This document shows positions 1 through 6,516 of a DNA stretch of 12,982 nucleotides, in pieces. How positions within the stretch are numbered: the first letter of the stretch is position 1; each line of letters begins with the position of its first letter. The translations under genes were made by a program, and so were the position numbers. The stretch is from JOPF133 sp052144935 (GTDB taxonomy: Bacteria > Acidobacteriota > Terriglobia > Bryobacterales > Bryobacteraceae): NCBI GenBank assembly GCA_052144935.1, contig JBKQPR010000302.1, forward strand, positions 1-12,982, given 5' to 3'. The notes below the pieces were generated by a model. That model did no database searches. It was given only the letters and a program-made list of their open reading frames with translations, and had not been told where the DNA came from.

Positions 1-624
1 GCCCGTCCACAAGTCGTAATCCACGCCCGGGGGCACCGGCGCCACCGGCTTCCGGCCGATGGTGTCGCGCCGCTTGAAGCACAATCCGCGGGCCATGTAG
101 ACGTCGCCGATGAGGCCGTCGCGCATCGATTGCACGCCTTCCTGCACGGCCTTCGAGGAGCGGATCTGGCTGCCCTGCTGCACCATGCGGTTGTACTTGC
201 GCGCCGCCGCCACCACCTGCTGGGCTTCGAAGATATTGTGCGAGCAGGGCTTCTCCACGTACACATCCTTGCCGGCCTGGCAGGCCCACACGGTCATCAG
301 GGTGTGCCAGTGGTTGGGAGTGGCGATGGAGATGGCATCGATGGACTTGTCCTCGAGCAGCTTGCGGATATCCTTATATGTCTCCGGTTTCGGCTTGCCG
401 AGTTTGTCCAGTTGGGCCAGGCCCTTGGCGATGTGCGCATCGTCGATGTCGCAGATGGCCACGATCTCCACATTGTCCAGTTTGCTGTACCCGTTCAGGT
501 GGCTGGGACCCCTGCCACCGATTCCGAGCACGCCGACGCGCACGCGGTCGCTCGGGGCGCCGAAAACGCTCGATGCGGCGCCCACGGCAGCCGCCGAACT
601 CATCAAGAAATTACGTCGATCCAT
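1..624 (-). CDS. Gfo/Idh/MocA-family oxidoreductase, Tat-exported, N-terminal part only
   Basis: The 208 residues seen are the N-terminal half of an NAD(P)-dependent sugar or inositol type oxidoreductase; the gene continues past the left edge. The protein opens MDRRNFL, a twin-arginine motif (R3-R4-x-F6-L7), followed by an alanine-rich stretch to about residue 23, so export through Tat is likely. The Rossmann fold starts with VGVLGIGGRG (residues 30-39), then an acidic residue after strand 2 (AICDID, D59), ATPNHWH (101-107) and the family motif EKP (124-126). Start ATG at 622-624 is supported by AAGAGGAG at 633-640, eight bases upstream. It lies downstream of the dehydrogenase at 908-1864 but is separated from it by 283 bp of repeats, so it may be independently transcribed. 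Substrate is not predictable; the MVQQGS segment (147-152) resembles the many exported paralogues of Acidobacteria and Planctomycetes. Confidence 0.9.
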   Translation of the reverse strand, partial: MDRRNFLMSSAAAVGAASSVFGAPSDRVRVGVLGIGGRGPSHLNGYSKLDNVEIVAICDIDDAHIAKGLAQLDKLGKPKPETYKDIRKLLEDKSIDAISIATPNHWHTLMTVWACQAGKDVYVEKPCSHNIFEAQQVVAAARKYNRMVQQGSQIRSSKAVQEGVQSMRDGLIGDVYMARGLCFKRRDTIGRKPVAPVPPGVDYDLWTG

Positions 625-652
625 AGATGCCGCTCCTCTTCTGCCTGTCCGT

Positions 653-740
653 AAACCGCTCCCCACGGGCATGCCCCTTTGGGCGCGGTGCTCACTGCCA
701 AACCGCTCCCTCACGCAGATGCCCTCTAGGCCCGGCTCGG
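653..740 (+). repeat. Two direct copies of a GC-rich intergenic repeat
   Basis: Two imperfect copies lie at 653-690 and 700-740. Both start AAACCGCTCCC, then run through a short ACGGG/ACGCA segment into TGCCC-x-TTTGGG or TGCCCTCTAGG and end in a GC-rich box. A third copy lies inverted at 850-890. The arrangement resembles the dispersed palindromic intergenic repeats of large acidobacterial genomes (inference; a genome search would decide). Confidence 0.6.
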
Positions 741-890
741 AAAGGCCTTGCCGCGCGTCGCTGCCGCGCGTCGCCGCCGCGCGTCGCTGCCGCGCGTCGC
801 CGCCGCGCATCGCTGCCGCGCATCGCTGCCGCGCATCGCTGCCGCGCATCCGAGCCGGGCCCAAAGGGCACCCCGTCAGGGAGCGGTCTT
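700..890. repeat. Long imperfect inverted repeat enclosing a minisatellite
   Basis: Bases 700-740 and 850-890 are inverted copies of each other: CCCGGCTCGG (731-740) pairs perfectly with CCGAGCCGGG (850-859), and pairing continues with few mismatches out to ACCGCTCCCT versus AGGGAGCGGT. As single-stranded DNA or RNA this would form a stem of about 40 bp with a loop of about 110 nt that is almost entirely the 13-bp tandem array. It fills the gap between the dehydrogenase stop (908) and the oxidoreductase start (624) and could act as a transcript-end or mRNA-stability structure. There is no T-run for a classical intrinsic terminator. Confidence 0.65.
748..851. repeat. 13-bp tandem repeat, 8 units
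   Basis: Eight consecutive 13-bp units of the form CTGCCGCGCGTCG or CTGCCGCGCATCG. Two units vary C-T to C-C at position 2, and the first four units carry GTCG while the last four carry ATC, so the array expanded in at least two steps. 13 is not a multiple of 3 and no gene overlaps it, so the array is non-coding. It is the loop of the inverted repeat at 700-890. Confidence 0.85.
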
Positions 891-907
891 CTTTATCGCT
901 AATGGCT

Positions 908-1864
908 TCACCCTATCACATTTTTCGGTTGCCCCGCCAGAAAGGCGGTGAGGTTCTCCACAGCCAGCTTCATCAAACGCTCGCGCGCTTCCTTGGTGGC
1001 CCAGGCGATGTGCGGCGTCACCAGGCAGTTGCGGGCGGACAGCAGCGGATTGTCGGCGGCCGGCGGCTCCACCGAGAGCACATCCACGCCGGCTCCGGCC
1101 AGGCGCCCGGCATTCAGGGCGTCGGCCAGGTCCTGGTCCACCACCAGTGGGCCGCGCGAGGTGTTGATCAGGAACGCGCTGGGCTTCATCAGCCTGAGAC
1201 TTTGGGTGTTGATCATGCCGCGGGTCTCGGGGAAAAGCGGAGCGTGCAGGCTGATGGCGTCGGATTCGCGCAGCACCTCCTCTACCGATCCCCAGCGGAA
1301 ACCGTGGTAATCCGGCTCGTCTCCGTGGTAGGTGTCGCTAGCCATCACCGGCATCCCCAGCGCGTCGGCGATCCGCGCGGTGTGCCGGCCAATGCGGCCG
1401 AACCCCACGATCCCCATGGTCTTGCCGGCCAGCTCGACCAGCGGCGCTTTCCAGAAGCTCCAGTCCGGGCTGCGCGTCCATTCGCCCGCCCGCGCGGCAT
1501 CGGCATGCAGCTTGACGTTGTGGCAGAGCTCCAGCAGAAGCGCGAACACGAACTGCGCCACCGAGGCCGTTGCGTAAGTGGGAACATTGGTCACCACCAC
1601 GTTGCGGCGGCGCGCGGCCTCCACGTCTACGATGTCATAGCCGGTGGCCAGCACTCCGATGTAGCGCAGGGCGGGAAGCTGTTCCAGCGCCGCCGCGGGC
1701 ATTAGAGTCTTATTGGTGAAGGCGATTTCGGAGCCCTCGGTGCGCTCCACGACTTCCTCCAGGCGCGTGCGGTCGAAGACTTGCAGGTCGCCGATCTGCC
1801 GCAGCGAGTCCCAGGAAAGGTCGCCCGGGTTCAGACAATATCCGTCCAGCACGGTAATCTTCAT
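908..1864 (-). CDS. D-2-hydroxyacid dehydrogenase, glycerate dehydrogenase/hydroxypyruvate reductase type
   Basis: 318 aa, full length for the D-isomer-specific 2-hydroxyacid dehydrogenase family, which reduces 2-keto acids such as hydroxypyruvate to D-2-hydroxyacids with NAD(P)H in the cytoplasm. Visible features: N-terminal catalytic half opening MKITVLDGY; IGVLATGYD (69-77); dinucleotide motif GFGRIG (154-159) followed by D177, which favours NAD; catalytic R237 in NTSRG, E266 in SVEPP, and H285 in TPHIAWATKEAR. The TPHIAWAT ending and the LDGYCLNPGD opening match the glycerate dehydrogenase (HprA) subgroup rather than D-lactate or phosphoglycerate dehydrogenases; that substrate call is inference. 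The ATG overlaps the stop of the PPTase gene as ATGA (1861-1864), so the two are translationally coupled. A role in feeding or recycling the glyceryl unit handled by the FkbH protein is attractive but unproven. Confidence 0.9.
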   Translation of the reverse strand: MKITVLDGYCLNPGDLSWDSLRQIGDLQVFDRTRLEEVVERTEGSEIAFTNKTLMPAAALEQLPALRYIGVLATGYDIVDVEAARRRNVVVTNVPTYATASVAQFVFALLLELCHNVKLHADAARAGEWTRSPDWSFWKAPLVELAGKTMGIVGFGRIGRHTARIADALGMPVMASDTYHGDEPDYHGFRWGSVEEVLRESDAISLHAPLFPETRGMINTQSLRLMKPSAFLINTSRGPLVVDQDLADALNAGRLAGAGVDVLSVEPPAADNPLLSARNCLVTPHIAWATKEARERLMKLAVENLTAFLAGQPKNVIG

Positions 1865-2502
1865 GCGTCTCCTTCGAAATTGCGGACCGTGACCCGCACT
1901 CCGGCCTGCGCCACCGCCACGGCCGCGGCGTACTCCGCCCCGGCGTCGATCCCGGTGTCGAGTTCCTCGATGGTCCATTCTCCCGCCAGCTCTTCGCCGA
2001 TGCCATACAGCCCCACGCCGCGAGCCTTGAGGATGGCTTCGATGCGGGTCCAACGGCGGAAGAAATCGCGCTCGCGATCGGGCGCCGGCATAGAGGCAAA
2101 GACGGCGGCAAAAGCGGCCGCTTCGCTGGGCGGAAAAAACCGCTCGGCCAGCGCCAGGCAATCCGGCATCGGACGAAACCTCTCCACGTCCACTCCGATT
2201 TCCACACCCAGGCTGACGCCGATGAGCGCCCGCTCGTGCGAATGGGAGAGGTTGAAGCGTAGCTCGGGGACGGCGGGCAGGTAAGGCTTGCCGTGGGGCG
2301 ACAGGGCAAAATCGAGCCGCGCCGTGGTGTAGCGGGCCAGCACGGCGCGCAGGGCCCCATGCGCCCGCAGGTAGCGCCGGCGCAACGTTTCGTTGAGGAA
2401 CCGAGCCGCGCGGGCCGCCTCGTCCGCGGTGGGCGAAGGAAGGAAATCCGGCCGCAGCTCGTCGAGCCGAACCATCCGGATGTCGGCCTGGCCAGGGGTC
2501 AC
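1861..2502 (-). CDS. 4'-phosphopantetheinyl transferase (Sfp/HetI type)
   Basis: 213 aa from a GTG start. The enzyme would move the phosphopantetheine arm of CoA onto the serine of a carrier protein. Motifs, numbered from the GTG: GKPYLP (71-76), FNLSHS (83-88), the Mg-binding IGVDVERF (102-109, D105 and E107), and WTRIEAILK (151-159). E155 and K159 of the W-x3-E-A-x2-K signature are kept, but the lysine usually preceding the glutamate is I154. GTG 2500-2502 was chosen because it keeps the first beta strand (ADIRMVRLD) and has GAAGG nine bases upstream; ATG at 2475 (204 aa) would cut that strand. An in-frame TTG at 2757 would add 85 residues encoded by the 21-bp repeats and is unlikely. The obvious client is the carrier domain encoded at 6517-9204. 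It is coupled to the dehydrogenase by an ATGA overlap. Confidence 0.9.
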   Translation of the reverse strand: MTPGQADIRMVRLDELRPDFLPSPTADEAARAARFLNETLRRRYLRAHGALRAVLARYTTARLDFALSPHGKPYLPAVPELRFNLSHSHERALIGVSLGVEIGVDVERFRPMPDCLALAERFFPPSEAAAFAAVFASMPAPDRERDFFRRWTRIEAILKARGVGLYGIGEELAGEWTIEELDTGIDAGAEYAAAVAVAQAGVRVTVRNFEGDA

Positions 2503-2511
2503 GGGAGGTCG

Positions 2512-2516
2512 CCTTC
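2512..2516 (-). promoter_or_regulatory. Candidate ribosome binding site deciding the PPTase start
   Basis: GAAGG on the minus strand, nine bases before GTG 2502. It is modest, but no purine-rich site precedes the alternative ATG at 2475, so it favours the GTG start. Confidence 0.35.
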
Positions 2517-2563
2517 GGGCGCCCTTGCCAGCGGTGTCCCACCCGGCATTTGGCCCCCTGGCA

Positions 2564-2741
2564 CTGCTGTGCTGCCTCTGAATACTGCTGTGCCGCCTCT
2601 GAGTGCTACCCTGCCGCCTCTGAATACTGCTCTGCCACCCCTTAGTGCTGCTCTGCCGCCCCGGAGTACTGCTCTGCCGCCCCGGAGTGCTGCCCTGCTG
2701 TCCTTGAGAACTGCCCTGCTGCCCCTGAGCGCTGCTCTGCC
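2564..2741. repeat. 21-bp tandem repeat, about 8.5 units
   Basis: Units of 21 bp begin at 2564, 2585, 2606, 2627, 2648, 2669, 2690 and 2711 with a partial ninth from 2732. The consensus on the plus strand is close to CTGCTCTGCCGCCCCGGAGTA. Units 5 and 6 are almost identical; units 1-3 (CCTCTGA core) and 7-8 (CCTTGAG/CCCTGAG core) diverge. Since 21 is seven codons, the frame shared with the PPTase stays open and would read as a seven-residue Q/S/R-rich repeat, but I judge this non-coding. It occupies the left part of the 2503-3025 gap. Confidence 0.85.
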
Positions 2742-2743
2742 AT

Positions 2744-2959
2744 TGTGGGGCAGCCAATCCCGGCTGCCGCCGGCTATCAGCCGGCGCTGGCTCGCATAGG
2801 AAGATGCGAGCCTACCCCGAAAGAGCCGCCTGAAAGGCGGCTGCAGCGTCGAAAGCCCATCGCAAGTTATTGGAGATACGTTCTTCGAAACCGCTGGGCT
2901 TTCATTGGAGTTTGGTGGGCCGGAGGCCCATGGGGACAGCCAGGATTGGCTGCCCCACA
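2744..2959. repeat. 216-bp structured element with perfect 17-bp inverted ends
   Basis: TGTGGGGCAGCCAATCC (2744-2760) and its exact reverse complement (2943-2959) bound a region with successive hairpins: CGCCGGCT/AGCCGGCG (2768-2786, 3-nt loop), GGCTCGCAT/ATGCGAGCC (2789-2812, 6-nt loop), AGCCGCCT/AGGCGGCT (2824-2842, GAA loop), GAAAGCCCA/TGGGCTTTC (2851-2859 with 2895-2903) and TGGGCC/GGCCCA (2916-2930). No coding frame or transposase is inside. It resembles a MITE-like or dispersed palindromic repeat, or a structured RNA. I see no clear target-site duplication. Together with the 21-bp array it explains the gap between the PPTase and the glycosyltransferase-thioesterase gene; 2960-3025 shows nothing recognisable. 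Confidence 0.75.
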
Positions 2960-3025
2960 TTAGCCAGCAGAATCTTGATGGCCGGCAGACTCTTCTGTAG
3001 CACTTGCCCCACAGCGCCGCCCGCC

Positions 3026-5311
3026 TCATCCCAAATCGCCCTCCAGCGCCGCGCGGAACTCCGCCCCGCAGGTCTGGTAGTAAAAGTGTCCGCCCGGAAA
3101 GAGGCGCAAAGCGAAACTGGCGACGGTCTGTTGGCTCCACGCCTCCAGGTGCTCCCGGCGGACTTGGGGGTCGTCCACTCCGCCGTAGGCGCGGATGGGA
3201 AAAGGCAACGGCTCATCCTCGGTGTACACGTAGCGCCGGTAGAGCCGGGCGTCGGCTTCCAGGGCGGGGAGCAGGGCGCGCATCAGCTCAGGATTCTCCA
3301 GCACCCGGGCCGGGCTGCCGCCCAGACGGCGGAGATCGTCCAGCAATTCTTCCGTGGTGCGGTCGGGCGTGCCCCCGGGGGTGCCCCCTGGGCCCGCCAC
3401 GGGGCCGCGCCGGAACTGCGGGGCGCGCACCGCCGACGCGATCAGCACGCCCGGCAGCGGCAGCCCGCGGCGGCGCAGCAGGCGCGCCAATTCGAAGCCC
3501 ACTCCTGCCCCCATGCTGTGGCCGAAGAAGGCGAAGGGCCGGTCGAGGTACGGTTCGATGGCAGCCGCCAGCGCTTCCACCAGCGGACCCATGGATTCAA
3601 ACGGCGCTTCGGCCAGACGCGATTCCCGGCCGGGCAGGCGCACCGGGCACACGGACACCCCTTGAAGCGTGAAGGTCGGGGCGGACATCGCACCGCCGCC
3701 CGCGTGCGGAAACCAGAACAGGCGGGGCAGGCCCGAAGTGCACGGGATCAAAGGGATCCCCTCGGCATTCGGGAACCAGGCCGCCGGCGGAGCCTGCTTG
3801 CGCAGCCGCAAGGCCAGCAGCCGGCGTTTCTCGGGCGAGAGATCGCCGGTTGAACAGGCCGCCGGCCGCCGCGCCACCGGTAGACGGTCACCCGTCCTGG
3901 TGGTTTCGAGCAGCAGCCGCTCGAAGGGTTCCACCGTTAGATGTGAGGCATACTCCAGCGCGGCCACGCGCGAGGCTCGCGCAATTTCCTCATAGTGCGG
4001 GCGATCGGACAGCAGGCGGCCGAGCGCCTCGCGCCACGGGCCGATGTCCTGCGGGGGCACCTCGGCCACGGGCACCATCTGCTCGTCCACCTGCGTCCGA
4101 TACCTGGTGATCGGGTTTACCGGCAGCAGATAGGGTACCCCCATTTTGGCTTCGGGGATGCCGCCCACGTTGGCGGCCATCACCGGCACCCCGCGCAGCA
4201 TCGCCTCCAGCACGATGCGGGAGCGCGCTTCGGCCCACAGAGAGGGCGCCAGCAGCACGCGCGTGCGCTCAAGCAGGTGGTTGATGTCGTCCACCGGAGC
4301 GAGCAGCCGGATGTTGCCGCGGGCGGCCAGCGCGGCGCGATCCTGCTGGTTGGTGCCCCAGGTCGGCACGGCCGCAAACGCGACCTCCGGGAAGGCGTCG
4401 GCTAGAGCCAGAAAAATCGCCATGCCTTTCACCGCGCAGGGGTTCACCAGGGTCACGAATTGGTTGTCGAAGCGGCCGAGTGTGGGACAGGCGTTCGGTC
4501 CCGGTCCAGGCCCCGGCTCTGCAGCCGACCCCGCTCTCGGCGTCGGGCCGGGTTCCGGTTCCGGCCCCGGCTGCGCCCCCGCTCTCGGCGCCGGGCCGGG
4601 TTCCGCCTCGGGCCCCGGCTGCGCCTCCGGCCTTGACCCCGGCTCCGGTCCCGGTTCCGGCCCCGGCTGCGCCCCCGGCCTCAGCCCCGGGCCGGGTTCC
4701 GCTTCCGGCCCCGGCTCCCCTTCCATCAGAGAGATGGGCACATGCACGGCGGGGATGCCGGCGTAGCGGCGGATGTAATCGGCTACGTACTGGCTGACGC
4801 CCACCATGCGATCGGCGGCGCGGAGCCGCGCGGTCCTGGTCTCGCTGGGGAAGGCGCAATCGGGGCCGAACGGCACTGCCAGCGTGGCGCGCGTCAGGTA
4901 CACCACACGCGCGGTGGGATGCCGCAGGGCCGGCTCCAGCAGAAGCTGTGCGGGGTCGTCGGTGGAAGCCAGGATCGCATCGGGATGAAAGGCTTCCATG
5001 CGGGCCACAAAGGCGGCGCGCAGATTGGCGGCGGTCGCCACGTGGACGTCTACCCCGGCGCGCTTGAAACGGACGACACCGTGGACGATGCCGTGGACCC
5101 CACCATCCGTGCCGGCCTGGGCCTCCACCCCGCGCGCGGCCAGTTCTGCGAGGTAGCCCTCTCGCCCGGCATCGCCAAAGACGCCGATGCGCGCCACCAC
5201 GGCGCATGTGTGGCCGCGCGCCGCCAGGGCCTCCAACAGCAGGCGGTTGGATTTGTCGCCACCGCCGTGAGCCGGGTAGTAGAGGGAGTTTTGAGCCAGC
5301 AGGATGCGCAT
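3026..5311 (-). CDS. GT4-like glycosyltransferase fused to a type II thioesterase
   Basis: 761 aa. Residues 1-470 are a GT-B glycosyltransferase close to its neighbour at 5311-6513: both share MRILL at the start, the core NPCAVKG (290-296) and an E-x7-E donor-site motif (E361, E369) before EAMLRG. Between the two Rossmann halves sits a Pro/Gly-rich insertion (about 198-275) absent from the neighbour. An LSPEKRRLLALRL helix (491-503) then leads to an alpha/beta-hydrolase of the TEII family: FPHAGGG (534-540), nucleophile S599 in GHSMG, probable acid D713/D714 and H742 in PGGHFYY. Type II thioesterases clear acyl groups from carrier proteins; here the partner would be the carrier domain encoded two genes upstream. 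The start ATG overlaps the preceding stop (TGATG) and has AGGAGG about 11 bases before it. Sugar donor and acceptor are unknown. Confidence 0.9.
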   Translation of the reverse strand: MRILLAQNSLYYPAHGGGDKSNRLLLEALAARGHTCAVVARIGVFGDAGREGYLAELAARGVEAQAGTDGGVHGIVHGVVRFKRAGVDVHVATAANLRAAFVARMEAFHPDAILASTDDPAQLLLEPALRHPTARVVYLTRATLAVPFGPDCAFPSETRTARLRAADRMVGVSQYVADYIRRYAGIPAVHVPISLMEGEPGPEAEPGPGLRPGAQPGPEPGPEPGSRPEAQPGPEAEPGPAPRAGAQPGPEPEPGPTPRAGSAAEPGPGPGPNACPTLGRFDNQFVTLVNPCAVKGMAIFLALADAFPEVAFAAVPTWGTNQQDRAALAARGNIRLLAPVDDINHLLERTRVLLAPSLWAEARSRIVLEAMLRGVPVMAANVGGIPEAKMGVPYLLPVNPITRYRTQVDEQMVPVAEVPPQDIGPWREALGRLLSDRPHYEEIARASRVAALEYASHLTVEPFERLLLETTRTGDRLPVARRPAACSTGDLSPEKRRLLALRLRKQAPPAAWFPNAEGIPLIPCTSGLPRLFWFPHAGGGAMSAPTFTLQGVSVCPVRLPGRESRLAEAPFESMGPLVEALAAAIEPYLDRPFAFFGHSMGAGVGFELARLLRRRGLPLPGVLIASAVRAPQFRRGPVAGPGGTPGGTPDRTTEELLDDLRRLGGSPARVLENPELMRALLPALEADARLYRRYVYTEDEPLPFPIRAYGGVDDPQVRREHLEAWSQQTVASFALRLFPGGHFYYQTCGAEFRAALEGDLG
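3364..3395. repeat. GGGTGCCC-type repeat inside the thioesterase lid
   Basis: A GC-rich sequence of GGGCGTGCCC/GGGGGTGCCCCC units adds GPGGTPGGTP (about residues 640-649) to the variable lid of the thioesterase. The same GGG-TGCCC core recurs in the 850-890 intergenic copy and around 7120-7175. Short and GC-rich, so chance similarity is possible. Confidence 0.4.
4523..4714 (-). repeat. In-frame 48-bp tandem repeat, 4 units (16 aa)
   Basis: Four consecutive 16-residue units at residues 200-263 of the glycosyltransferase-thioesterase: PGPEAEPGPGLRPGAQ, PGPEPGPEPGSRPEAQ, PGPEAEPGPAPRAGAQ and PGPEPEPGPTPRAGSA. At DNA level the segment GGGCCGGGTTCC recurs on the plus strand at 4545, 4593 and 4689, that is 48 and 96 bp apart. 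The array lies in the hinge between the two Rossmann halves, exactly where the paralogue has only the short GEGPFPNFANF loop. Confidence 0.9.
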
Positions 5312-6513
5312 CAGCCGCCGGCCCTCCTCTTGTGGAGGCGTTCCAGCAGCAGCGCACGCTTCTCGGGCGAAAGCGACTCCACAGTCGCCGGCGCGGGCCG
5401 GCCCACCGCTCCGCGGCGCAACTCCAGCAGGTACCGCTCCATCCGGCCGGCATCCAATCCGGCGACGAAGCGCCCGGCCGCTTCCCGCGAGGCGGCCGAT
5501 TCGCGGGCGTAGGCGGCTGGGCCGGTCAGCAGTTCGCTCACCGCCGCCACCCACGGCGCCGCATCGTTGGGCGGCACTACCGGTTTGGGCATGGCGTGTT
5601 CATCGTAGACCGGCTGGTAGCTGGCGATGGTCGCCACCGGGATCACGTAACCGGCGCCGCGCTTAGCTTCCTGCAAACCGCCCGAATCGCTGGCCACTAC
5701 CGGCAGGCCGCGCAGCATGGCCTCCATCACGATCAGCCCGAATCCCTCGTACCATAGCGAGGGCATCAGCAGCAGGCGTGTGCGCGCCAGCAGGTCGTCG
5801 ATGTGGCGGGCGTTGGGCAGGAACTCGATATTGGGCAGGCGCTCCAGCGCGCGGCGATCCTCCGCGGTGGTGCCCCATCCCGGCACCACGCCGAAGGGGT
5901 AAGCCGGGAGGCGCGCGGCCACCTCCAGGAAAATCGAGACGCCCTTCACCGCGCAGGGGTTGATCATGGTGATGAGGCCGCGCTCGAAATTCGCGAAATT
6001 GGGGAACGGTCCCTCGCCGTAGATGGGCGGATGGATCACCGCTGCGGGCCGGCCCAGCTCGCGCTCGACGTAAGCGGCCATATGGCGGCCGATGGTCACG
6101 ATGCCGGCCGATTGCGCCACCAGATCGGCGGCGTGCCGGTCGGGATTCCAGCTTGCCGGGCCGAACGGAAAAAACTGCGGCGTGTGGGCCAGGTAGACCA
6201 CCCGGCCTTCGGCGGAGTGATGGGCCTGGCGCAGCAAGGCGTGGCCGAGGTCTTCGGAGGAGACCAGCACCCAATCGGGCTGGAAGTCGCGAATCTCGGC
6301 GCGCAGCGCCTGCAAGCGGCGCGCCGGCTCTTCCAGCGATAGCAAGGCGATGGAGGCGTGCGGCCGCAGTTCAGCCCCTTCACCCGGCGCCCCGCACACG
6401 ATGCGGCACTGGTGTCCGTGGGAGGCCAGGCGATCCAGCCAGAACAGGTTGCTGCGCGTGGCGCCCCCGCGCGGCGGCGCGTAGGAGGCATTGGCGGTCA
6501 GGAGGATGCGCAT
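5311..6513 (-). CDS. GT4-like glycosyltransferase with NRPS-linker-like C-terminus
   Basis: 400 aa, a usual length for a GT-B retaining glycosyltransferase, which transfers sugar from a nucleotide-sugar donor. The start MRILLTANASYAPPRGGATRS shape, with a Gly-rich loop after strand 1, is typical of family 4. The C-terminal domain carries NPCAVKG (185-191), WGT (213-215), PSLWYEGFG (251-259) and the E-x7-E pair E256/E264 followed by EAMLRGLPVVASDSGG. The last 20 residues contain LSPEKRALLLERL (381-393), a helix normally found at NRPS/PKS module linkers. The gene starts 3 nt after the FkbH-ACP stop and its own stop overlaps the next start, so the three genes are co-translated. It has no signal peptide or membrane segment, so it should be cytoplasmic. 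The acceptor is unknown; a carrier-bound intermediate is my inference. Confidence 0.9.
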   Translation of the reverse strand: MRILLTANASYAPPRGGATRSNLFWLDRLASHGHQCRIVCGAPGEGAELRPHASIALLSLEEPARRLQALRAEIRDFQPDWVLVSSEDLGHALLRQAHHSAEGRVVYLAHTPQFFPFGPASWNPDRHAADLVAQSAGIVTIGRHMAAYVERELGRPAAVIHPPIYGEGPFPNFANFERGLITMINPCAVKGVSIFLEVAARLPAYPFGVVPGWGTTAEDRRALERLPNIEFLPNARHIDDLLARTRLLLMPSLWYEGFGLIVMEAMLRGLPVVASDSGGLQEAKRGAGYVIPVATIASYQPVYDEHAMPKPVVPPNDAAPWVAAVSELLTGPAAYARESAASREAAGRFVAGLDAGRMERYLLELRRGAVGRPAPATVESLSPEKRALLLERLHKRRAGG

Positions 6514-6516
6514 CGC

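Noticed and set aside
110..1705. 531-aa plus-strand frame over the left end
   Set aside because: Antisense shadow of the oxidoreductase and dehydrogenase genes, whose own frames carry full catalytic motifs.
748..2741. CRISPR array
   Set aside because: The 13-bp and 21-bp units are directly adjacent without spacers, and no cas gene is present.
1861..2757. A longer 298-aa PPTase starting in the 216-bp element
   Set aside because: It needs a TTG start, and the extra 85 residues are mostly the translated 21-bp repeat; PPTases normally begin near the ADIRMVRLD strand.
2744..2959. Known riboswitch or tRNA-like RNA
   Set aside because: The hairpins are nested palindromes with tiny loops and no recognisable conserved core or acceptor/anticodon pattern.
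2499..3140. 213-aa minus-strand frame covering the repeat gap
   Set aside because: It reads through the tandem array and hairpins and into the thioesterase gene out of frame; the composition is low-complexity Arg/Gly/Ala with no domain.
5312..5554. 81-residue upstream extension of the GT-thioesterase
   Set aside because: The extension overlaps the end of the preceding glycosyltransferase in another frame; the MRILL start matches the paralogue and overlaps its stop.
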